Part shown: positions 47,135 through 56,248 of the stretch, piece by piece
Layout of the letters: each line of letters opens with the position of its first letter
How positions within the stretch are numbered: position 1 is the first letter of the stretch
Origin: Channa striata
Taxonomy: Eukaryota > Chordata > Actinopteri > Anabantiformes > Channidae
Assembly (NCBI GenBank): GCA_033026295.1
Contig: CM065183.1
Location: forward strand, 17,563,157 to 17,627,156
Reading direction: 5' to 3'
Length of the DNA: 64,000 nt
The notes under the pieces: generated by a model
Seen by the model: the letters and a program-made list of their open reading frames with translations, nothing else
The model's database searches: none
What the model was told of the DNA's origin: nothing
Made by a program: the position numbers and the translations under genes

Positions 47135-50100
47135 TCAGTCCGACTCCCTCGGTGCAACGCTCGTAGTTCCCAGATGCTCAGGTGCAACAGCAAACTCTTC
47201 ACTTTCATTCTCCGTTTCACCACTTTCTCCTGTTTTCTGCATTTCTAGCTGACTGTCTTCTTCCTTCGTCGTGGATTTTGAATCCGTTTCTGGAGCTGTT
47301 TCAAACGCATATGGAACTTCTGCCTTTTCCTCCTGGTCACTTTCTGTCTGGTGGATTATTGGTTCTTCCACCTTAACGTTGGATGGCTGATTGCTCTTGA
47401 GTGTAAATTTCTTCCTCAGCATCCATCCACAAATCCTGGTCGTTTTCTTCTTCTGTTTGTTCAGTCGGGTTTTCTACTTCGTAAAGATGTTTCTGCTCAC
47501 TCAGGTTCTTACTGGCAGTCTCCGTTTGCATTTTTCCTTTCTCCTGTACATTAGCGGTTACTCCTTGCGTTGATTTGATTTCTTCTTCCAGTTTTTGCGT
47601 TGTCATCGCTGGGATGCTGATGTCCAGTAGCACGGCTTGACTCGTGGTCACTGCTCTCTCAGTCGAAACCTTCAGTGTTGGTTTTGTCATTTCTGTTTCC
47701 TGAACGGCAACCTCAGTCGCTCTTGGTGTTGGCTGCTGGGAATCTTCAGCCTGAGCACCAAGCTCTGACTCATCTGTTTGAGGTCCTCTTTTGCCTCCGG
47801 TGCCTCTGCTTGTCGTTTTTCAAGGCTTTGAGGGATTTCTAACGCAGTTTTGCTTGTTGTTGTAGGAGATATTTGTGCTTCTTCATTAATTGTTTTCATC
47901 TCTACTTCCTCTGACAGCGGTTTAACTTCTTCTGTTGTGACGCCAGATGTATGTTCCTCTGCGTGATCATGGATAGAGTCTAGACTTCCTGGAACGTCAC
48001 TGATAAGTGCTTCGTCTTGCCTTTGACCGACGGTTGTAGTGATTTCCTCCTCCTCTTTTCGATTGTCCACCACATCTGACTCACTTTCAGCCATCTGCCT
48101 CATTAGTGTCACATCATGTGGCTGTTTTATAGTTTGTTGTTCCAAGTTGATAACTTCATCCTGGATAATGGTTTCAACAATCACTCTCTCTGTTAAGTTC
48201 TCCTTCACATTCTGAATAACTTTGTGAATAATCAATGTTTTTTCCTCATTAATCAGTTCCTCCTCAGTCCCCTCAGTGGCCACGAGTTTGTCTGGTACTC
48301 TGACACTTTCGTGACAAACATCTATGACTTCTTTGGCTTCTGTTGCTCCTACATTTAGTAGGGAGTCAACAACCATCTCGGCTGACTTTACATCGACTTC
48401 AACAACCTGCACTTGAATTCTGTGGTGGTCCTCAAACTCCGACGATGGCACCTGCATCATCACGGCCGCACGTTCTTCCTTCGCTGTCTCAGCCGTGTCA
48501 CTTTTCGCCATTGGCGTAGCAATCTCGACTTCCTCCTTGAATTCCAGCTCATTTGCTATTGTGGCTACCAGCGGCTCGTGAATGTCTAACGTTTGTTCTA
48601 TCAAAACATCAGGTACTCCAGCTGAGACCTCTCTTATGTTACATGTGATTACTTGCGTCACTACAGCATGTTCAACTGCAGAAATATTAACCTCCACACC
48701 TGGAAGTTCACCTTCCTTCTCTCCCTCAACGCTGCCTTGCACCTCACTGAGTTGCACCTCATGCTCGGGTTCATATGTAACAGTGGCTTTATCCCCACAT
48801 GGTGCTGGGAGTTCTTCAGAAATAGCTTTCTTTTCTAGGACTGTTACGCGGTTTGTTTTCTCGTTGACAGAAGACACATGAACTGCTATTAATGTCTGTA
48901 ACTTGGCTGCAACTTCAGGGATTCCCGCTTCCTGCTCGACACGAACATCTTGTGGGAAACTCTGATCCTCGTTTGTCTCCATAGCCTGATTAAATTCAGT
49001 CCCAGCCTTACTATCGTTTGCGTCTGTAACTGAAGCAATGACATAGTCGGCATCTTCATTGTGAACGTTACTTGCTGTGCCGTGTCCAGGCGTAGATTTC
49101 TCGTTTTCAGACTCTGTTTCAGTTACAGTGTGTTTGGCATTAAACGATAATACATCTGACTCTTGGGCATCTTCTACTCGTATTTCTTCCTTCGGCTCAG
49201 TGCTGACTTCAGTTGCATGTGATGGTTCATCTGTAACACTTTCTGTTGGTGGAGTATCTCCTGATATTACTTCCATTTCAAGGGACACAACACTATCCTC
49301 CTCCGAATAAGAATGTTCTGCTTGTGCAGGTTCAGTTTTAAAAGCATTTACTGATTGAACATTGCTCTCAGTGGGAGGCCCTGTTTCCTTTTGAGCAGTC
49401 TGTAATAAAACACCACCTTCATCTAAATCTAATGTGGGTACTTGCACAGCCTCTGACACAATTGGAATGTGATGTTGGTCTTTTATTGGTTTATCCACCA
49501 GTGGCTCTTTGTCTTCTGGCTCAGAATGGACTTCTGTGAGAGGATTCGTTGTCTCTTCTAGGCGAATGTCCTCTGATAATGATTCTTCATTTTTATCTGC
49601 CGGCTGTAAATCTAATGCAGCCGCTTGTACAGCTAATACGTCGGGTACTTGTCCATATTCAGATTTAGCTGAATCTGTTTGTGGTTCACCTTTTTTTTCC
49701 AGCTCATCTTCAGTCACAGGTTTGATTTCATCTCTGACTTCAGATGTAGCTGTTTCTCCTTGTGGAATGTCCTCTGATATTATTACTTGCATTTCAGTGG
49801 TTTCAGTACCACCCACCTCAGAATCTATTGCAGTCGCTTGTACATGTACCAGTACATCTGCTGCATGAACATGTACAGTTTTGGCTGCATCACTTTGTAG
49901 TTCATCTTCCTTCTCTGGCTCTACGTTGACATCAGTGACCGTTTCCTCTTTGGGTTCATATGTCAATGTTTTTGCTTGGCCAGTATCGTCTGATAATTCC
50001 ATTTGCATTTCAGATGTTTCAGTACCACCCATCTCTGAATCCACAGTACTAGCTTGGACTCGTAATACTGCTGATACTTGAGCAAGTGCAGTTTGGGTTC

Positions 50101-53100
50101 TAATTGTTTGAAGTTCTTCTTCCTTCTCTGGCTCAGCATTGACTTCAGTAACAGGTTGAGTTTTGTCTGTGAGTTCATGTGTAACTGCTTCTTTTAGTGC
50201 AGGATCTTCTGATATTAGTATTTCATTTTCAGAGGTTTTACTACCTCTGATCTCTGAATCTAGTGCAGCTGCTTCTACAGCTAATGCTTCTGGTGCTTGT
50301 CTGCATTCAGGTTTGGCTGCATCTGCTTTTTGTTCGTCGTCCCTTTCATACTCAACAGTGACTTCACCGACAGGCTCAATTTTTTCTTTGGGTTCATCCA
50401 TAACTCTGTCTGATGATGGAGTGTCCTCCAGTAATGGTACCTCCCTTTCAGGTGGTTCCATACTAGTCATTTGTGAATCTACTGGAACCTCTGGTTCACA
50501 TCCTAATTCTTCAGATATTTGCACATATTCAGTTTTACCTGCATCTGTGTGTAGTTCATCTTCCTTCTCGGGCTCAACATTGACCTCAGTTACAGGCTCA
50601 GATTCCTCTCTGGGTTCAAATGTAACAGCTTGGACAATGTCTTCTGATAATGATAATTGTATTTTAGAGGTTTCAGGACCACCCATCTCTGAATCTACTG
50701 TACTTGCTTGGTCACCTCCTAATACTCCTGATACTTGAACCTGTACAATTTTTTCCGCATCTGTTTGTAGTTCATTTTCCTTTTCACACTCAACATTGTC
50801 TTCAGTGACAAGCTCAGATTCATCTTTGATTTGTGTAAGTCCTTCTCCTAGTGCAGTATCTTCAGGTAGTAGTATTTCCTTTTCAGAGATTTGAGAATCC
50901 AGAGCAGCTGCTTGTACAGCTAATACATCTAATTCTTGTCTATATTCAGTTATGGCTCCAGTTGCTTGTAGTTCATCCTCTTTTTCTGGTTCAACTGTGA
51001 TTTTAGTGACAAGGATTTCCTCTTCGGGTGCATCTGTAAGTCTTTCTAACAGTGGAATGTCTGTCTCTGATAATGACATTTCTTTTTCAGGTGGTTCAGT
51101 ACTCCCCATCTCCAAATCTGCTGCAGTTACTTGTACAGCTAATACTTCTGATACGTCAACGTGTTCAGTCTTGGCTGCATCTGTTTGTAGTTCATCTTCA
51201 TTTTCTGGCTCAACAGTGACTTCAGTGAGTGACTCAGGTTCCTCTTTGGGTTCAGTTGTAACTCTTTCTGGTGGTGTGACGTCCTCCAATGATTGTACGT
51301 CTTTTTTAGGTGTTTCACCACTAGTCATCTTTGCGTCTACTGCAGCTGTGTGCACATGCCCTAATACTTCGGAGACTTGCTCATATTCAGTTTTGTCAGC
51401 ATAATTTCGTAGTTTATCTTCCTTCTGTGGCTCAGCATCGATTTCAGTGTCAGGCTCAGTTTCATCCCTGACTTCATGTGTAACCGAACCTCTTGGTGCA
51501 GTGTCTTCTGAAAAAAGCATTTTCTTTTCAGAGATGTTACTATTAACTATATCTGAATCCAGTGCAGCTTCTTGTACAGCTAATACTTCTGGTACTTGTC
51601 TATATTCAGTATTGGCTGGATGTGCTTGTTCATCTTCCTTCTCACACGTAACATTGACTTCAGTGAGAGGTTTAGTTTTCTCCTCAGGTTCTTCAGTAGC
51701 TGCTTCAGCTGGTGGAACAACATCAGATAATGCTACTTCCATTTCAGCTGTTTGAATACTGCCCATCTCTGGTTCGAATCCAGCTGCTTGTACTGCTGAT
51801 ATTTGCTGTACTTGCTTATCTTCACTTATACCAACTTGTGTTTGTAGTTCATTGTCCTTTTGTGGCTCGACAGTGACTTCAGTGACAGACTGAATTTCCT
51901 CTTTGGGTTCGTCCGTAAGTCTTTCTTCTTGCACGGTGTCCTCTGATAAGGATGTTTTATTTTCAGGTGTTTCGGTACAGCCTATCTGTAAATCTAGTGC
52001 AGTTGCGTGTACGCGTAATACTTCTGACACCTGAACACGTTCAGTTTCTGTTGCATCTGTTTGTAGTTCGCCGTCCTTTTCATACTCAACAGTGACTTCA
52101 GTGACAGGCTCGATTTCCTCTCTGCGTTCATCCATAACTCTTTCTGATGATGGAATGTCCTCCAGTAATGTTAAGTCCTTCTCTGGTGTTTCAGTACTAG
52201 TCATCTCTGCATCTACTGCAGCATCGTGTACATGCCATAATACTTTAGATACTTGTCCATATTCAGTTTTGGCTGCATCTACCTGTAGTTCATCTTCTTT
52301 CTCTTGTTCAGCATTGACAGGATCAGGTTCCTCTTTGGGTTCATATGTAACTGTTTCTGCTCGTACAGTGTCCATTACAGATGTTTCAGTGCCACCCATC
52401 TCTGAATCTGCTGCAGTTGCTTGGTCACCTCCTAATACCTCTGATACTTGAACATGTGTTGTTGGTGTTGTATCAGTTTGTAGTTTGTCTTTCTTTTCCA
52501 GCTCAGCACTGTCTTCAGTGACAGGCTCAGTTCCATCTTTGAGTTTATGTGTAATTGCTTCTTCTAGTGCAGTATCTTCTGATAACAGTATTTCCTTCTC
52601 AGTGGTTTTAATACGACTTATTTCTGAATCTAGTGCAGACGCCTGTATTGCTGATACCTGCATATGTTGACTTGTGGCTGCATCTGTTTGTAGTTTGTCG
52701 TCCTTTTCTTGCTCATCTCTGACTTCAGTGACAGGCTGGGTTTCCTCTTCTGGTTCATCCAAAACTCTTTCTAAAGATGGAATCTCCTCCTTCTCAGGGG
52801 TTTCAGTACTAGTTGTTGCTGAATCTACCTTAGACTCTACTACTTTTCCTAATTCTTCAGAGACTTGATCATTTTTAATTGTGGCTGCATCTCTTTGTTT
52901 TTCATCTTCCTTGGGTTCATATGAAACTGTTTCTGCTAAGACAATGTTGTCTGATAATGGCATGTGCATTGTAGGGGTTTCAATACCACCCATCTCTGAA
53001 TCATATTCCGCTTTGTCAGCATCTGTTTGTAGTTTATCTTCTTTCTCGGGCTCAGCATTGGTTTCAGTAACAGGCTCAGTTTCGTGTTTGAGTTCATGTA

Positions 53101-56100
53101 CAACTGATTCTACTAGTGCAGAGTCTTCTGATAAAGGGGTTTCCTTTTCAGAGGTTATTTTTACTCATCTTTGAATCTAATGCAGGTACTTGTGCGTCTG
53201 TTTGTAGTTCACCCACTCTTTCTGGCTCAGCATTGACTTCAGTGAGATGCTCGGGTTCCTCTTTAGACTGATCTGTAACCATTGCTGCTGGCAGAACGTC
53301 TTCGGTTGTTACTTCCTTTTCAGGTAATTGAGCAGGATCTTCCTTTGCATTTAATATGGCGGCTTCTGCAGTTGCTAATGCTTGCAGCTCTTGCACCTCT
53401 AGGGATGGTTGGTCTTGATTCTCAGCCTGAATTTGATCAGTGATATTCTGCATGATTGCATCTTTTGTTTCATACACACTTTGGACTCCATCTCTACTTT
53501 CTTCTTCTTGGATATCAGTTTGAAAACTATCCAGTTTAGCTTGAGGCACCTCAACAAGGGAACATTCATCTGCAACAGTCTCTTCACTTTTGGGTAGTAT
53601 CTCCTTATGCATAGCTTCGGTTACGTCAGATTCACATTCCAACACATCTTGGTTTTCATTAGTACTTTCTATTTTTTTAATGCTTTCTTCCAGATGTGTA
53701 ACATTGATCCTATGTATTTCATCCATAGAAAGTTCAGCAGTGTCAAATTCCTCAGTGGGAACTTCAGATACAAATTCTGTGGAAACTGCTTCACTGACTT
53801 CGGACAGGCTTTCCGTTTGGGCTGTTGCTGCAACTTCATTAATTGCATCCAGCTCTTTAACCTTCAGACCTGTGCAAATGGCAGTTGCGTCTGATCTCCT
53901 GTGTAACTCCAGAATTTTTGGATCCTGTTTTTTAAACGATTGAAGTATTTGATGTGAGACAGATGAAACTATTCTTTCTGATTGTAAGTCTTCAGAACAC
54001 ACATGCCTTGCCTTGGGGCTTGTGCAGATGTTTTCAACAACCTGTTGCAAAAGCTCCTCTGTGTCTCTGATGTCATATTCGGCTGGGACTGGTGTTGCGT
54101 TTCCAGATGTTTTAGAAGAGTCTGATAACTGGGAAACTGCTGAGACCATTTCAGTTTCATCTGCTAGGGTGTTGTCTACGGGCTCTGGTGCAGTTATAGC
54201 CTCTGATGTGATCTCTATCATATCTTCTGCTATAGTGTCATCTCTAGCTGGCTCCTCAGTGACTGAAGATGGAGTGATCGCAGTCTCTGTAATAACACCC
54301 TCCTCTGGAATATCACTGAGTTGTTGATGTTTACTGATTAATTCTGTAACCTCTTCAGGTTGTACGTTTGAAGCTGGGGTTGTAAACCTTTCCTTTTCAG
54401 AAGCGTCTTTGCTTTCTTGGACCATTTTTGCTTCGGTTTGCAGACTATCACCTGGTGGGAGTGGTTCAGTCGTCTTATGCGGGACATCTTCCTGTATTTC
54501 ATAGGCTGCTTCCTTTGGTAAGTGACTTTCTATATCTGCTTGTGTTTGTAGATGAACTCCTGTCTCGACTATATCGAACTCAGACAATGGAATCACAGCT
54601 GGTGTGGCAGAGTCTTCATCATCTGAAGCTTCTTCTTTATCGGCTTCATCTGAAGATACGTAGTCTTGCTTTTCGGCAGGCTTCCTCTTTTTTTGTCCAG
54701 GAAGAAGTTTCTTTATGGAAAAAGAGGAATCATCCAGAGGAGCTCCGACATCAGACTGTGTATCCTCATCCTTGGCTTTTCTTTTGGGCGTGACAAGTTT
54801 TTTAAATGACTTCCATGTTGACCCTCCATCTGCATCTGGAGGACTTCCTGCTTGTTTGCCTGAAGAGACTAAACTTCCGTCTGCCTCGTTAGAACTTTCC
54901 AGTGGTGATTCTTGCTTGTTGTCGTCTTCAACTTGCGGCTTTTCATCGTCTGAGTCTGATGTTTTTCGACTTCGGCTTCTTCTTCTTCCGGACCCGCACA
55001 AAACAGCTTCCCAGGAAACAGATGAATCTTTTCGCTTCTTGCCTTCTTCTGTGCTGTGGTCTGATATCTGCTCACCTTCACTGAGCTTCGACTCCGTTAC
55101 TGCACTTGGGATCTGTTTCTCTTCGTTTGTTGAGGAGGACTTCTTCACACTCCTCTTTGGAGTCACAAGTTTTTTGAAGGAAGCCCATGCACCATCCTCC
55201 TCTCCTGCGGGACACTCTTCTTTCTGATCATCAGCTCCATTGGTGGAGGACAGAAGCTGATTTGAAACATGTTCTCCAGAGTCAGACAGTCTTGCATCAC
55301 TTGATTTCTTTTCTTGCTGCCTTTTGGAGGATTTCTTTAAACTAGACCCTGACAGGAGCCTTTTCAGAGGACTGGCTTGAACTTTGTCTTTTTCCTGAGA
55401 ACTCAGAATTTCAGGCTCATTCACAATGATGGTCGATGGCTCTGTAGAAGGTGATTTCCCTTCATCTGTCGTCTGAGCTGATGCTCCAGAGAGGTTCTCC
55501 TCTTTAAGTTCAGTTTCCTTACGCCCTGTCTCCGCTGTAGCCTCAACACCTACACTAATCTCTATATCTTGTTGTACTTCTACGTTTTTTTGTGTTGTCT
55601 CTACGGCTTCCGTTGTCCTTATGTCTGCCAGTTCTTTCTCAGTTGTTTCATCTTCTGCAGGTTTCCTCCTCCTCCGCAGTCCAAAGATTCCAGTTGTAAA
55701 AAATCTTTTGATCGGAGATACGACCAAATCTTCTTCAGGTTCGGCATTCTGTTGCACTTTTTCATCTTCTGCTACAGGTAAAGTTGTCATTAAACCAGCT
55801 TTATCAGTGGAATCAACCTCTTTGGTTTCTGTTACTTTCTCCTCTGCGATCTCTTGAACAGCTTCTGACCCAACATCTGTCAGGGTTGGACATGTTGAAT
55901 CTTGATGAGAAGTCTCACATGCTCCACGTTCAGCATGCTCACTTTTAGTTTCCTGTGCAGCATCTACTGGTTTGTTTGGTTCTTCCTCGGTGGTATGTTC
56001 GGGCACATCCACAGTTATATCAGCTTTTTCTGCTGAGCCTCGCTTTACTGTCAATTTGAAATTAATATTACTGAAAAATCTTTTAAAGCTTTCATTGATG

Positions 56101-56248
56101 TCATTCTGCTTTGCATCCATTTCAATCATATCAAGGGTTATTTCTTCATTAGCATCTGCTTTATTAGATGATTCGTTTTCATTAATTTCAACTTTTTCTA
56201 ATGGTGTTTCTTCTTTAAGTGGCTTTTCTGCCTTTGAAACATCTTTGT
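47135..56248 (-). CDS. akap12: akap12 giant exon (9.1 kb)
   Basis: The exon begins after TTTTACCAG with AC, completing an Asp codon (DKDVSKAEKPL). Approximate segments on the plus-strand scale: 56.2-54.6 kb, N-terminal scaffold with basic membrane/calmodulin/PKC motifs; 54.6-53.35 kb, acidic region including EMVSAVSQLSDS (about 54,150) and EEFDTAELSMDEIHRIN; 53.33-49.54 kb, tandem repeat array; 49.5-47.14 kb, acidic C-terminal tail. The stop is TGA at 47137-47135. Of the plus-strand open frames over this exon, all are Ser/Thr-rich mirror images of Glu/Asp-rich codons and I regard them as shadows. Confidence 0.93.

Noticed and set aside
49509..52868. Several long plus-strand open frames (up to 191 codons) opposite the akap12 giant exon
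   Set aside because: They are Ser/Thr/Val-rich mirror images of Glu/Asp/Lys-rich codons and share the repeat period; the minus strand matches AKAP12. No independent start, splice or domain evidence.
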